The translations under genes were made by a program, and so were the position numbers. This document shows, in pieces, positions 9,088-18,652 of a stretch of 50,348 nt of DNA. The notes under the pieces were generated by a model. It was given only the letters and a program-made list of their open reading frames with translations. It had not been told where the DNA came from and did no database searches. Numbering within the stretch: the stretch's first letter is position 1; each line of letters opens with the position of its first letter. Source of the stretch: Gammaproteobacteria bacterium (GTDB lineage Bacteria; Pseudomonadota; Gammaproteobacteria; Pseudomonadales; Azotimanducaceae); NCBI GenBank assembly GCA_007694905.1, contig REEU01000203.1, positions 1-50,348 of the forward strand, read 5' to 3'.

Positions 9088-10164
9088 TCAGCCCGCCGGG
9101 TTCGCCGCCAGGTGATCGAACTTACCCTTCGGGCGCTGGGCCCGATACGCCTCGACAATGGGCTCGATCTGGGTAGGTGTCGCGCCATGCAGAATCACGC
9201 CGTCGCAACCGAGATCAAACTGGTGATTGACCGCCGCCACGCACTGTTCCGGCGAACCGGTGGCGGCAGAGGCCAGCCAGTCTTCCGGAATCAGCGTAGC
9301 CACGTGCTCGAGTTCCTCAGTCGTGGCCAGATTGTCGATGGCGCCCTTGAAACTGGCGACGAATGGATCCGCCCGGAAACGCTCCAGCACCTTCGGGTCC
9401 CAGTCGTTGGTCCGGACCATGAGATCGCCATAGGCCTGCAGATAGGTCGCCATACGCCCAACGAGCTTCTTCAGGCGCAATGGTTCCGGCAGATGATCCC
9501 CGATGCTCGCAAAGCAGGACCAGACCCGGACTGAAGCGGGGTCGCGGCCGGCCTCCTCGGCAGCACGCTTCACTGTCTCCACGCAGCGCACCGTCGTCTC
9601 GTCGGTGAAGAACGTGTGCAGCACGACCGAGTCGAACACACGTCCGCCGAGCGCCAGCGAGTTGGGCCCGAAGGCAACCCAGGTCATGGGAATGTGCTCA
9701 TCATACTCGGGCCCCATACCAAGATAGGGATACTTACCGGCCGGTCCGTCATGACCGAGAACGGCTTCGCCGCGCCATATCCGGCGCATGAGACCGACGA
9801 AGTCCTCCACCTGCGCCGTCTTGATGCGCGACAGACCGAAGGCGTCGAAGGCCTTGTCCACGCCGCGGCCCAGGCCGAGGGAGAAGCGACCGCCGGTGAG
9901 CTTGTGCATGGTCATGGCGTAGGCGGCGGTGACCATCGGGTGACGCGTGTTGTGATTGGTGGCCGCCGTAGCGATGCCGATCTCCGATGAGATCGCGCCG
10001 GCAGCACCAGACAGTGTCGCCGCCTCCTTGATGTTGAAGCGCTCAGAGATGAACGCACTGCCGATGCCGAGCCGTTCGCCGTGTCGGATCTCGTCGATCA
10101 GGTCAAAGGGTGTGTCGGGCGCTCCGGCGAGCGTGTAGAAGGCCAGTTCGTTCATACGTTGCAT
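9088..10164 (-). CDS. LLM-class (luciferase-like) F420/FMN-dependent oxidoreductase
   Basis: A 358-residue TIM-barrel oxidoreductase of the bacterial luciferase-like superfamily. Diagnostic stretches are GERLGIGSAFISERFNIKEA near the N-terminus, ATAATNHNTRHPMVTAAYAM, and GGRFSLGLGRGVDKAFDAFG, the usual LLM cofactor-binding loop. I recall a close subfamily in mycobacteria annotated as F420-dependent; in a proteobacterium the cofactor could be FMN or F420 and is not decided here. The open frame runs further upstream to 10398, but ATG 10164 is preceded by GGAG with 8-base spacing, and the residues before it look non-coding. It lies upstream of tetR in the same orientation but separated by 90 bases containing the AT-rich promoter, so it is probably a separate unit. 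Confidence 0.87.
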   Translation of the reverse strand: MQRMNELAFYTLAGAPDTPFDLIDEIRHGERLGIGSAFISERFNIKEAATLSGAAGAISSEIGIATAATNHNTRHPMVTAAYAMTMHKLTGGRFSLGLGRGVDKAFDAFGLSRIKTAQVEDFVGLMRRIWRGEAVLGHDGPAGKYPYLGMGPEYDEHIPMTWVAFGPNSLALGGRVFDSVVLHTFFTDETTVRCVETVKRAAEEAGRDPASVRVWSCFASIGDHLPEPLRLKKLVGRMATYLQAYGDLMVRTNDWDPKVLERFRADPFVASFKGAIDNLATTEELEHVATLIPEDWLASAATGSPEQCVAAVNHQFDLGCDGVILHGATPTQIEPIVEAYRAQRPKGKFDHLAANPAG

Positions 10165-10342
10165 CAGCTGCGCTCCGTGAGCGGGACGGGGAGGACGGTC
10201 AGGGTAAGGAAGCGCCGCCCCCCTCGTCCATAGCTCCTCGGGCGAAGAGTCAGGTGCAGCCTTCTCTCGCAGGTTATTGCCTGCGCCAGCCAGGCAGCCA
10301 TACTCGAAGGCCTTGGATCCCAGCCGCCCGGGACGCATCACT

Positions 10343-10753
10343 ATGACACCTACGCTGACGGCACTCGTTGGTTTCGCCCTCTGGACCATCCTGCTCACCG
10401 CGATGATCGGTGTGAATCGCGCCTACGTCGCCAAAGCCACCGGCAGGAAACCCAACAGCTTCACCCCTGGTGCCGAGGACATCGGCGGCTTCAGCCAGCG
10501 CCTTGCCCGCGCCCATGCCAACTGCTACGAGAATCTGCCCGTGGTGGCGGCCATCCTGCTGGCTGTCCAGGTCAGCGGCCTGCACACCCTTTCCGATCCG
10601 CTGGCACCATGGATCCTCGGAGCACGTATCGTGCAGTCCGGCATTCATCTGGCCTCTACCAGCGTGCCGGCGGTCTACGCCCGCTTCGGTTTCTTCCTGA
10701 TACAGATCATCCTGCTGCTGGTGATCGCGCTGCGAGCCCTGGCAGCAGGCTGA
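10343..10753 (+). CDS. MAPEG family membrane protein
   Basis: A 136-residue protein with four hydrophobic helices. The family marks are RAYVAKATGRKPN near the N-terminus, SQRLARAHANCYENLPVVAAILL in the middle and RIVQSGIHLASTSVPAVYARFGFFL in the third helix. MAPEG proteins are small membrane enzymes, some with glutathione transferase or peroxidase activity; bacterial members of this size are mostly uncharacterised. ATG 10343 starts the first helix. It is divergent from the LLM gene across about 180 bases. The stop TGA shares its A with the ATG of the following methyltransferase (TGATG), so the two are translationally coupled. Confidence 0.85.
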   Translation: MTPTLTALVGFALWTILLTAMIGVNRAYVAKATGRKPNSFTPGAEDIGGFSQRLARAHANCYENLPVVAAILLAVQVSGLHTLSDPLAPWILGARIVQSGIHLASTSVPAVYARFGFFLIQIILLLVIALRALAAG

Positions 10754-11295
10754 TGGGTACGCACTGGACGGCACGCCGCGAGGGTTTCCGTGACCCCAGC
10801 CCCTGGGTGCAGCGCTGGTCAGCAAGCGTCCTGCCGCAAGCTCCGGTGCTCGATCTCGCCTGCGGCAGCGGCCGCCACGGGCGCCTGTTCCTGGACCGTG
10901 GCCACCCCGTCACCTTCGTCGACAAGGACATCTCAGGTGTCGCGGATCTCGCAGATCAGGCGGAGCTGATCGAGGTGGACCTCGAAACCGGTGGACCCTG
11001 GCCGCTCGGCACGCGCCGATTCGCTGCTGTGGTCGTGACCTGCTACCTGCACCGGCCGATTCTCGAGCACATCGTCGCCGCGGTGGCGCCCGGCGGTCTG
11101 CTGATCTACGAGACCTTCGCCCGCGGTAACGAGGCCTGCGGCCATCCAGCGCGACCTGAGTACCTGCTCGAAGAAGGGGAGCTGCTCGAGGCGGTCCGCG
11201 GCAGACTGACTGTGCTCGGCTATGAGCACGGCTACGACGACGAACCGAAACCGGGTGTGCGGCAGCGGATCGCGGCGCAACGGTCGCAGCCATGA
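10753..11295 (+). CDS. class I SAM-dependent methyltransferase
   Basis: A 180-residue Rossmann-fold methyltransferase. Motif I VLDLACGSGRHGRLFLDRGH binds S-adenosylmethionine, followed by the acidic motif II end TFVDKD and later YLHRPILEHIVAAVAPGGLLIYETF (motif IV/V region). The ETF ending resembles TehB-like and small-molecule methyltransferases. Substrate is unknown. It is coupled by a TGATG junction to the upstream MAPEG gene, which hints that both act on one small lipophilic molecule, but this is only inferred from position. The start ATG 10753 is favoured over upstream in-frame positions, which would lie inside the MAPEG gene. Confidence 0.85.
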   Translation: MGTHWTARREGFRDPSPWVQRWSASVLPQAPVLDLACGSGRHGRLFLDRGHPVTFVDKDISGVADLADQAELIEVDLETGGPWPLGTRRFAAVVVTCYLHRPILEHIVAAVAPGGLLIYETFARGNEACGHPARPEYLLEEGELLEAVRGRLTVLGYEHGYDDEPKPGVRQRIAAQRSQP

Positions 11296-11346
11296 GGTTC
11301 ATGTCATACTCGACGCACGACGCTTCCCGCAGGCGAACGTCCTCCC

Positions 11347-11793
11347 ATGCGCATTGTTTGGTCATCGATTCTACTGATCGCCAGCTGCCTGCTGGCCGCG
11401 CCGGTCCATGCCCAGATCTACCGCCACGTGGATGAGCACGGCGTCGTCCACTTCAGCGACGAGCCACCGGATCAGGACACATTCGACGTCATCGACCAGG
11501 CGGACCTCGATGCCGCAACCACCACGATCCAGAGCGCGCCGCCGCCGGAGGCGCGGGATCAGGTACGGCTGGAGCAGGAACGCGCCCGCAGAAGCAGCGT
11601 CCAGGCCCAGGCCGCGGAGCGCCGCCGGGCGGAGCAGGCCGCGCACGAGGCCCGATGCGCAGGCTATGAGTCGCGCCTCGAGGCGATCCAGGCACGCCTG
11701 CGTGCCGGCTACAGTGTCGCCGAAGGCAACAGGCTGCGCGCCGAACGTCGGGACCTCCGCGCCCGCCACGGTCGCGAGTGTCACGGTCTCTGA
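11347..11793 (+). CDS. DUF4124 domain-containing periplasmic protein
   Basis: A 148-residue exported protein. A signal peptide (MRIVWSSILLIASCLLAAPVHA) precedes the DUF4124 signature QIYRHVDEHGVVHFSDEPP, a short WW-like beta module common in gammaproteobacterial envelope proteins. The rest is a charged, Arg/Glu/Ala-rich predicted coiled coil with a Cys pair (C at about 116 and near the C-terminus, REC). Function of the family is unknown. It stands alone, convergent with the BCCT transporter gene 24 bases downstream. Confidence 0.85.
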   Translation: MRIVWSSILLIASCLLAAPVHAQIYRHVDEHGVVHFSDEPPDQDTFDVIDQADLDAATTTIQSAPPPEARDQVRLEQERARRSSVQAQAAERRRAEQAAHEARCAGYESRLEAIQARLRAGYSVAEGNRLRAERRDLRARHGRECHGL

Positions 11794-11817
11794 TCCTCCG
11801 CAGCATGCCTTGCAGGT

Positions 11818-13422
11818 TCAGCGCGACTCCGGTTCCCCGAGAATCGCCACGTCGTCATGCCCCTGCGCCGGTGCTTCGTGTTCGTCGATCAGGCGCTGCA
11901 GGCGCTCCCGCAGCAGCGCCTCGTGCAGCTCCATCTGCCTGCGTTCGTCGCGCAACGCGCGCAGCAGACTCCCCGCCATGAACACCATGAGCACCATGAA
12001 GGGGAACGCCGCGACGATGGAAATGGTCTGCAGCGCCGCCAGGCCACCGCTCATCAGCAGGACGGACACCACCAGCACCTGCACGACGCCCCAGATCACC
12101 CGCGTCGTCCGCGCCGGCGTGAGCACGCCCTTGCTCGTGAACATGCCGAGCACGAACGTGGCGGAGTTCGCCGACGTGATCACGAACAGCACGATCAACA
12201 ACAGCATCAGCAGTCCGAGCACACCCGATAGCGGAAGCTGTTCCAGCATGACGAACAGACCGGAGCTGATCTCGGCCTCCACCGCGGCACCGATGCCCGC
12301 CCCTTCGAACATCTCGAAGTACAGCGCGGAGCCACCGAACGTCGCGAACCAGACCGTGCTCAGCAGCACAGGCATACCGATCACGCCGAGAACGAACTCT
12401 CGTATCGTCCGACCGCGCGAAATACGCGCGATAAAACTGCCGACGAAGGGCGCCCAGGACAGTCCCCATGCCCAGTAGAAAATGGTCCAGCGTTCCACCC
12501 AGTCCTCACCTGTGTAGGGGGTCATCACCAGACTCATGCCGATGACATTGGCGAAGTAGTCGCCGATGGCATTGGTCATCGCTGCGGTGATGAAGTCCGT
12601 GGGACCAAAGAAGAACACGAACAACAGCAGAGCCCCTGCCAGCATCATGTTGGCGTCGCTGACGTAGCGGATACCGCTTTCCAGCGGCGCCAGCGAGCAG
12701 AGCAGGAAGACGATGCTGATCCCGCCCAGAATGGCGAGCTGCTGCGGCAGTCCGAAGGGCAGGTCGACCACGGCGGCGAGCCCGCTGTTGATCTGGATCA
12801 CCCCAAGCCCGACCGTGGTCGCAACACCGAAGATCGTGGACACCACGGCCAGGATGTTGATGGCGTGCCCGAAGCCACCGTCCACGCGATCGCCGAGGGA
12901 CGAGCGGAACGTTTCGCTGATCATTCCGGGGCGCTGCTGCCTGAAGCGGATGTAGGCAATAGCGAGCCCCACCACTGCAAAGTTGGCCCACTGATGGAAG
13001 CCCCAGTGGAACAGGGAATAGCGAAGACTGAGGCTGGCCGCTTCCGGCGACTGGGCCACGGCCTGACCCAGTGGCGGCGCCAGATAGTGAGTTAGTGGTT
13101 CAGCGATACCCCAGAACACGAGGCCGACGCCCATGCCGGCGGAGAAGATCATCCCCAGCCAGGCCCCGTAGGAGAACTCCGGTACTTCGCCGTCCGCGCC
13201 GAGCCTGATCTTGCCGTAGTCGCTCACGCCGATCCCGATGCAGAACACCAGGAAACCAGTGGTCGCGAACAGGTAGAGCCAGCCGAAGTGGATGGTCGTG
13301 AATTCCAGCGCTGCGGCGGCGCCCACCGCGAGCTGCACCGGCCAGCCGATGCCGAGAACCACGAAGGCAGCAAGGAGGCCGAGGGAAACGTAAAACACCC
13401 AGCCCAGTTGATCGTGCTGCAC
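11818..13422 (-). CDS. BCCT family betaine/carnitine/choline transporter
   Basis: A 534-residue transporter with the twelve-helix BCCT pattern. Hallmarks are the glycine-rich sodium/betaine site SAGMGVGLVFWGIAEPLTHY, the segment SSLGDRVDGGFGHAINILAV with GVATTVGLGVIQINSGL, and WAPFVGSFIARISRGRTIRE, all strongly conserved in BetP, CaiT and BetT. It imports quaternary ammonium compounds for osmoprotection or carbon use. A longer frame opens at 13554, but GTG 13422 has a CAGGAG site with 8-base spacing and starts just before the first helix, so I prefer it. The C-terminal tail is charged (RERLQRLIDEHE), as in osmosensing members, though shorter than the BetP sensor. The gene is monocistronic. 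Confidence 0.92.
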   Translation of the reverse strand: MQHDQLGWVFYVSLGLLAAFVVLGIGWPVQLAVGAAAALEFTTIHFGWLYLFATTGFLVFCIGIGVSDYGKIRLGADGEVPEFSYGAWLGMIFSAGMGVGLVFWGIAEPLTHYLAPPLGQAVAQSPEAASLSLRYSLFHWGFHQWANFAVVGLAIAYIRFRQQRPGMISETFRSSLGDRVDGGFGHAINILAVVSTIFGVATTVGLGVIQINSGLAAVVDLPFGLPQQLAILGGISIVFLLCSLAPLESGIRYVSDANMMLAGALLLFVFFFGPTDFITAAMTNAIGDYFANVIGMSLVMTPYTGEDWVERWTIFYWAWGLSWAPFVGSFIARISRGRTIREFVLGVIGMPVLLSTVWFATFGGSALYFEMFEGAGIGAAVEAEISSGLFVMLEQLPLSGVLGLLMLLLIVLFVITSANSATFVLGMFTSKGVLTPARTTRVIWGVVQVLVVSVLLMSGGLAALQTISIVAAFPFMVLMVFMAGSLLRALRDERRQMELHEALLRERLQRLIDEHEAPAQGHDDVAILGEPESR

Positions 13423-13720
13423 GATTCGAACTCCTGTTCCGTCGCTGGAAGCGAAGGTCGTCACAGCGCCACGACGGTTTCGGTGGCGACGGCCTGTCGC
13501 GCAATGCGACGTGCGAGCCTGACACGGCAGGTCCCTCATGCCCAATGCGGACATGGTCAGCCGTCGGCGCTGTAGACGGATGCGGACCGAATAAACTCAG
13601 GGGCTCTCAAACCGAACTGCTTAGGACGTGCTGATCAATTCCCTTACAAGCAAGAGGCAATCAGCTTCACGCGATCATGGCGGCCAACCCTTCAGCGCAA
13701 TTTTAGATCCGACGACATGG

Positions 13721-15088
13721 TCAGGCTGCTGGGACGCGGGCTTCGCGGCGCTGGTAGGCACGGCGCAACCGCTCCAATCGCGGCTTGCTGACAGGATAGC
13801 GAATGATGACCGCGATCGCGATCAGGTACAGCAGCGGCGGCAGGAGCGAAATCGCATAGCGCACGGCGTCGATCTCCGCCTGAGTGTTGTCGGCTCGCGG
13901 ATCGAAACCAAAGAACCCGAGCAGGGGCAGCGACAGCCCAACCGCCATGGCCTGCGTGGCTTTTGCACCGAGCGACCAGACCGCCATGTAGGCGCCAGCG
14001 ATATTGTCCCGGCTGCGCCGTGTCGCGATCTCGACGACGTCCGCCTTCATGGACATGGACAGCGCCATGAAATTGCCTCCGGCGAAACCGATCACCGCGG
14101 TGATCAGCACGAACGGAACGATCTGCCCGGGTGCAAGCAGCAGATACAAAGGTGTAGTCACCGCCATGACGCCGGTTCCGAGCATCCAGGCCTCGCGCTT
14201 ACCGATGCGATGTGACAGCCAGACCCAGAACGGCAGGCCGATGATGTTGAGCGCGAAGTAAGCGAGAAGAATGGGCTGCGCCTGGCGCTCGAGGTCCATG
14301 GCAAACGTGGTGAAGAGCATGAACAGCGTGCCGATCATGGTCGTTCCGAGCGACATCAGGGTGAAGCCGATGAACAACACCATGAACGAACCGTTGCGCA
14401 TCATGAGATTGAGGTTGCGGAGGATCGGCTGCGGCTTGACCTCGACCAGGACCCGTTCGGGCAGTTTCCACAGGGTGATCCCAACCAGCAGCGGCAGAAG
14501 CACCAGCGCCATTCCGCCGATGATCGTCAATGCTTCGCTCGCCACCGCGCCGTAACCGAACATCTGGGCGGAAAGAACGGGAATCAGCAGCACGGAGATG
14601 TTGCCACTGAAACCGAATGCCTGGCGCCAGCCGGTGATCCGTGTGCGCTCGTCGACGTCGTCGGAGAGTTCAGCGCCCCAGGCGTAGTAGGGGATGTTGA
14701 TCATGGTCCAGCCAAGCCATAGCAGAATGGACCAGATGAACAGATAAGCGTTGGTTACCTCGCCACTCGGCGCGAACAGTTGGTAGGCCGCGATCATCAT
14801 CAGCGGCGTCCCGGCCGCCATCCACGGCTTGCGCCGGCCGAAGCGCGTTCGGGTGCGATCGCTCAGGGCCCCGATCAGCGGGTCGGTGATGACATCACTG
14901 ATACGCGCCACCATCAGCAACAGCCCGATATCCGTGATGCTGAGCCCCATGTCGCGCGAGTAGAACAACGGCAGATAAAGCGCGACCGGAATTACTGCCA
15001 GGTACACGGCGAACTCCGGCAAGCCGAACAGCGCAAGCTGCGAGTGCGTGAGTGGCGCCCGCCTGGTGCCGGGGGTGCGCCGGCTCAT
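13721..15088 (-). CDS. GPH family (glycoside-pentoside-hexuronide) cation symporter
   Basis: A 455-residue MFS_2 transporter. Characteristic elements are RISDVITDPLIGALSDRTRT, RFGRRKPWMAAGTPLMM, SILLWLGWTMINIPYYAWGAELS and ERTRITGWRQAFGF, which match the MelB/LacS-like GPH family. About twelve hydrophobic helices are seen. GPH carriers move sugars or uronides with Na+ or H+; in marine and sphingomonad-like bacteria such carriers also sit in aromatic and steroid regions, so the substrate is open. It diverges from the small ABM protein at 15139 across 50 bases that must contain both promoters. It marks the left edge of the catabolic region and may belong to it. Confidence 0.88.
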   Translation of the reverse strand: MSRRTPGTRRAPLTHSQLALFGLPEFAVYLAVIPVALYLPLFYSRDMGLSITDIGLLLMVARISDVITDPLIGALSDRTRTRFGRRKPWMAAGTPLMMIAAYQLFAPSGEVTNAYLFIWSILLWLGWTMINIPYYAWGAELSDDVDERTRITGWRQAFGFSGNISVLLIPVLSAQMFGYGAVASEALTIIGGMALVLLPLLVGITLWKLPERVLVEVKPQPILRNLNLMMRNGSFMVLFIGFTLMSLGTTMIGTLFMLFTTFAMDLERQAQPILLAYFALNIIGLPFWVWLSHRIGKREAWMLGTGVMAVTTPLYLLLAPGQIVPFVLITAVIGFAGGNFMALSMSMKADVVEIATRRSRDNIAGAYMAVWSLGAKATQAMAVGLSLPLLGFFGFDPRADNTQAEIDAVRYAISLLPPLLYLIAIAVIIRYPVSKPRLERLRRAYQRREARVPAA

Positions 15089-15138
15089 ATAGTTTGGTAT
15101 CTAAGCATCTAGCCAATTCTATCTGGAGGGATCGCAAC

Positions 15139-15447
15139 ATGGAACGGGATGAGGGGTTCATGGTGATCGTGCAATTCGATACCAGCCCGGAGAACCAGGT
15201 TCGAGCGCTCGAGGAGATCGGAGACTATGTGGCGGAGTTCCTCAGCCGGCAGGAGGGCTTTGTCCGCAGCTTCCTCAGCCGCTCGACCGATGGCAAGGGC
15301 CTCGTCCACTGCGCACTGTGGCGTTCGGAAGCGGACTTCGACGCCGCCGGCGCGAAGGCCAGGGAGCACCCGTCGATGCCAGGGCTAAGGCAGTATCAGC
15401 CGCGAGGCCAGCGCTACCAGCTGTGGAAAGCATTCGACCGCGAGTAG
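15139..15447 (+). CDS. antibiotic biosynthesis monooxygenase (ABM) domain protein
   Basis: A 102-residue dimeric alpha-beta barrel protein. The pattern MVIVQFDTSP...QVRALEEIGDYVAEFLSRQEGFVRSFLSRS...LVHCALWRSEADFDAA matches PF03992, a ferredoxin-like fold found in quinol monooxygenases, haem-degrading IsdG and many small accessory proteins of aromatic catabolism. No catalytic assignment is possible. The start ATG 15139 has a strong GGAGGG site (15125-15130), which rules out the longer frame that opens at 15052. It is divergent from the GPH symporter and may be the first gene of the catabolic region. Confidence 0.82.
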   Translation: MERDEGFMVIVQFDTSPENQVRALEEIGDYVAEFLSRQEGFVRSFLSRSTDGKGLVHCALWRSEADFDAAGAKAREHPSMPGLRQYQPRGQRYQLWKAFDRE

Positions 15448-15643
15448 GGCGCAGCCCATCCAACGCGGAACGTGACTTACGATAACGCGTCCGCGTACGC
15501 CCACCTCGATTTGAAGTCGGCCTGGCAAGTCGCATCGCAGCTCAGGGTTCGGTGTGCCGGGAAGCAGTGGATAGAAAATGAAGGTCCGACCTGCAACAGC
15601 TATCATGTGTCACCAACATCCCGTCGGACTCCCAGCTGAGCTC

Positions 15644-16210
15644 ATGAAACCATCGAAGGATCCACCCCTGTCGGTCCACGAGAGGACAGACTTGCGCCCG
15701 GTGACGGGCCGGGTCATGGCAGGACTCACACAGGCCTTGGACTGGTTCGACAACAGCCTTCAGAACGTCGTCGCTTCTCGTGGCTTCGAGCCTTTTCACC
15801 GCACCCAGTCGATGATCATCATGCACATCGCACTGGGCCTCGACGCACCGGCCGACATCGCTCGCGAGATGGGTCTGACGCGCCAGAACGTTCACCACAT
15901 GGCCAAGGAACTGATCCGGAGTGGGGTCATTGAGAGCAACCGTGACCCGAGCGATCCGCGCCGCACTGTCTATCGGCTCAGCGAGCATGCCCGAGAACTC
16001 CGCGGCGTTGCGCTCTCAACCATGATCGAACTCGAGAATCTGCTCGAGACCCGGATTGGTCCGGAGCGCGTCGCCGCGCTGCGTGAGGCCTTGAACGTCG
16101 ACTGGGGTCCCGACGTAGCGGACGAAACGGAACTGAAAGTGATCCAGGCTTCTGCCAAGCGCCAGAAACGCGCTGCCTCCAGCTCCAAGCCACCGCGATC
16201 CCGGCGCTGA
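15644..16210 (+). CDS. MarR family regulator A (paralogue of the one at 28416)
   Basis: A winged-helix regulator of 188 residues if ATG 15644 is used; ATG 15578 and the later ATG 15716 are alternatives and none has a strong ribosome site. The helix-turn-helix is DIAREMGLTRQNVHHMAKEL, followed by the wing SGVIESNRDPSDPRRTVYRLS. The opening WFDNSLQNVV, the recognition helix and the late DWG motif are shared with the regulator at 28416-28880, so the two are close paralogues. A Lys/Arg/Ser-rich tail of about 20 residues ends the protein. A near-perfect palindrome follows 165 bases downstream, in the promoter of the TonB receptor gene, and the same core stands before the operon of the paralogue. 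I infer that one or both bind it. Aromatic acids or their CoA esters are common MarR ligands. Confidence 0.85.
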   Translation: MKPSKDPPLSVHERTDLRPVTGRVMAGLTQALDWFDNSLQNVVASRGFEPFHRTQSMIIMHIALGLDAPADIAREMGLTRQNVHHMAKELIRSGVIESNRDPSDPRRTVYRLSEHARELRGVALSTMIELENLLETRIGPERVAALREALNVDWGPDVADETELKVIQASAKRQKRAASSSKPPRSRR

Positions 16211-16375
16211 TTCGACCAAATCACTCGCCACTGCCGACTGCTTTGATTCCGATCCCCTGCCTTTCATCCCGACGCTGCGTGATCGCTCCGCCAGGTGATG
16301 GCCGGACGTCAGGCGCGTAGTCGTGTCGGATGTCGCGCACGCCACACCCATGCTCGGGGTTTGCAATACTCCCAT

Positions 16376-16400
16376 TTAGTGTAAAATGATTTTACGCTAA
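16376..16400. promoter_or_regulatory. 25-bp palindromic operator over the TonB-receptor promoter
   Basis: Left arm TTAGTGTAAAAT, centre G, right arm ATTTTACGCTAA; eleven of twelve pairs match. A -10-like TAAAAT (16382-16387) lies inside it, with a poor TTGCAA -35 at 16361, so a bound regulator would block the receptor gene at 16421. The core GTAAAAWGWTTTTAC recurs at 30044-30058. Likely regulators are MarR A or its paralogue. Confidence 0.7.
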
Positions 16401-16420
16401 CTCCTGGGGAGGAGATGACT

Positions 16421-18640
16421 GTGAATCACTCGTCAAGTCGGGCATTCGGCCCCGTTGCGCTATGTTTGCTTCCTTTTTCGGCTCTCGCCGCGGCACCGGT
16501 GGTAATCGATGAAGTGGTCGTCACCGCGCAAAAAAGAGAGCAAAGCCTGCAGGAAGTGCCCATCTCAGTGTCCGTCCTGTCAGGACAGATGGTCGATGAC
16601 CTCGGCTTGTACCGGTTCGAGGATCTCGCGACGCTGATTCCAAACCTGCACATCGACGAGTCGCTCGGTAGTCCAGTGATCCACGTTCGAGGGCTGGGAT
16701 CGGGAGCTGAGAACTTTGCCTTCGAACAGTCGGTGGGTCTGTTCGTGGACGGGGTCTACTCCGGGCGCAGTCATCTATTCGAGAATCCGCTGTTCGACGT
16801 CGCGCAGATCGAAGTGGTCCGTGGCCCCCAAGGTGCGCTGTTCGGCAAGAACACGAACGCTGGTGCGATCAGTGTTACGACGCGACGCCCCACGGACAGC
16901 TTCGAGGCTTCGATCCGCGGCGGCTACGAGTTCGAGTATGACGGCCACTTCGTCGAGGGGATCATTTCCGGGCCCATGGCCGATAGGCTCCTTGGCCGTC
17001 TGGCATTGCGCACACAGAAGCAGGGAGGGTTCCTCAAGAACCGAGCGACAGGAAATGACGAGCCTGAGAAGAAGTCGTTCATGGCCAGAGGGACGTTCGT
17101 CTTCGATGCCTCGGACGACATCGAGGTCATCGGCAAGCTAGAGTACAGCGAATCGGATACCAAGGGCGGCTGGTTCCAGATCAGCAACTTCGGTAGTGGA
17201 CCGCTCACAGATCTCTGGCGGGCAACGGATCCTTTCGCCGAGGATCGGCTCGATCAGACTATTTCCTCCGACACGGGGCTCGATCCGCAAGGTAACGAGT
17301 CGGACACGCTGAATGCGGCGCTGACCGTGAACTGGTCGCTTGGCGAGTTCACGCTAACCTCGATTACGGGATTCGGCCGCTTCGATTACACCAAAGTGGT
17401 CGAGTTTACGGGCACAGCACTTGGGCTCGGCCAAAGCACGATTCCCGAGGACTTCGAGCAATGGAGTCAGGAGCTGCGCCTGATATCGCCTGCGAATGGC
17501 AACTTCGAATACGTGGCAGGCCTCGCCTACACGAACCATGACATGAAGCTGGGCCAGATCACTGAGATCGCTTCGTTCGGGCCGTTCTCAGGCGTCACGA
17601 CGCGGCTTTCCGAACAGGACGGCGAGTCCTGGTCCGTATACGGCTCAGGGACTTACCACATCGCACCCGACTGGCGCCTGACAGGAAGCCTGCGTCGCAG
17701 CCGTGAGCGCAAAACTGGCCGCACGGTGCACACGACCACCGGGATCCTGCCGCCGACCTGGTTGCCTTACGATCTAAGCGGAAAGCGCAAGGAGAACCAC
17801 ACCAACGGCTCGCTTAATTTGCAGTGGGATATGACAGACAACGTGATGACCTATGTGTCCTACGCTACCGGAGCAAAAGTCGGCGGGTTCCTGTCGAACG
17901 ACAGTTCACTGCTTTTCCGTATCATGCAAGGCGTCAACGACTTCGAGTACGAAGACGAGATCGCAAAGTCCTGGGAACTCGGCGTGAAGGCGACCCTGCT
18001 CAACAATCGGGCACGGGTGAACGTGGCGGTGTTTCGGACCGAGTTCGATGATCTCCAGACGTCGAGCTTCCAGGGAGAGTTCTTCATCATCGGCAATGCC
18101 GCCGAAGCGCTGGTCCAAGGCATGGAAGCTGATGCATCACTGCTCGTGTCTGACAATCTCAGCCTTACCCTTTCCCTTGCTTACCTGGATGCCGAGTACA
18201 AGGACTATCCCGGTGGCCCGTGCCTCTTCGGCGCCACCGAGGCAGATGGTTGCGATCTTGCCACCGGTACGCAGAACCTGAAGGGAACCCGACTGGTGCG
18301 CGCGCCTGAGTGGGAGGGCAGCCTGACGGCGGATTGGCAGCAACCCCTGGCCAATCAGCTGATGCTTGGTGGCCAGATCAACGTCACCTACAAGGATGAC
18401 TTCTTCCACCAGCCGAATCTCGACCCCGGCCACCGTGTCGGCGCGCACACCAAGGTCAACGCCAGGGTCGCGATCGGGGCGGCGGATCGCCGCTGGGAAC
18501 TGGCTCTTGTCGGGCGCAACCTCACCGACAAGCTGACCAAGAACTGGTCGTTCAATACACCCTTCTTCGCTGACGGTTCGCGCACGGCGTCGATCGCGCC
18601 GCCGCGCATGATCACGCTCGAGGCCAGCTACCGCTTCTAG
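16421..18640 (+). CDS. TonB-dependent receptor, first of the catabolic region
   Basis: A 739-residue outer-membrane receptor. A signal peptide (FGPVALCLLPFSALAAA) is followed by the TonB box VIDEVVVTAQKREQSLQEVP, the plug (PNLHID, HVRGLGSG, VDGVYSGR, IEVVRGPQGALFGKNTNAGAISVTTRRP) and a 22-strand barrel ending in LEASYRF. It takes up large or scarce substrates with TonB-ExbBD energy. The subgroup with this plug is abundant in sphingomonads and marine gammaproteobacteria and is often linked to hydrophobic or aromatic nutrients. ATG 16415 directly abuts the AGGAG at 16410-16414, so GTG 16421, six bases after it, is the likelier start. The acyl-CoA-dehydrogenase-like gene follows 12 bases after the stop, so they probably form one transcript controlled by the palindrome upstream. 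Confidence 0.93.
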   Translation: MNHSSSRAFGPVALCLLPFSALAAAPVVIDEVVVTAQKREQSLQEVPISVSVLSGQMVDDLGLYRFEDLATLIPNLHIDESLGSPVIHVRGLGSGAENFAFEQSVGLFVDGVYSGRSHLFENPLFDVAQIEVVRGPQGALFGKNTNAGAISVTTRRPTDSFEASIRGGYEFEYDGHFVEGIISGPMADRLLGRLALRTQKQGGFLKNRATGNDEPEKKSFMARGTFVFDASDDIEVIGKLEYSESDTKGGWFQISNFGSGPLTDLWRATDPFAEDRLDQTISSDTGLDPQGNESDTLNAALTVNWSLGEFTLTSITGFGRFDYTKVVEFTGTALGLGQSTIPEDFEQWSQELRLISPANGNFEYVAGLAYTNHDMKLGQITEIASFGPFSGVTTRLSEQDGESWSVYGSGTYHIAPDWRLTGSLRRSRERKTGRTVHTTTGILPPTWLPYDLSGKRKENHTNGSLNLQWDMTDNVMTYVSYATGAKVGGFLSNDSSLLFRIMQGVNDFEYEDEIAKSWELGVKATLLNNRARVNVAVFRTEFDDLQTSSFQGEFFIIGNAAEALVQGMEADASLLVSDNLSLTLSLAYLDAEYKDYPGGPCLFGATEADGCDLATGTQNLKGTRLVRAPEWEGSLTADWQQPLANQLMLGGQINVTYKDDFFHQPNLDPGHRVGAHTKVNARVAIGAADRRWELALVGRNLTDKLTKNWSFNTPFFADGSRTASIAPPRMITLEASYRF

Positions 18641-18652
18641 GGAGACGTGATG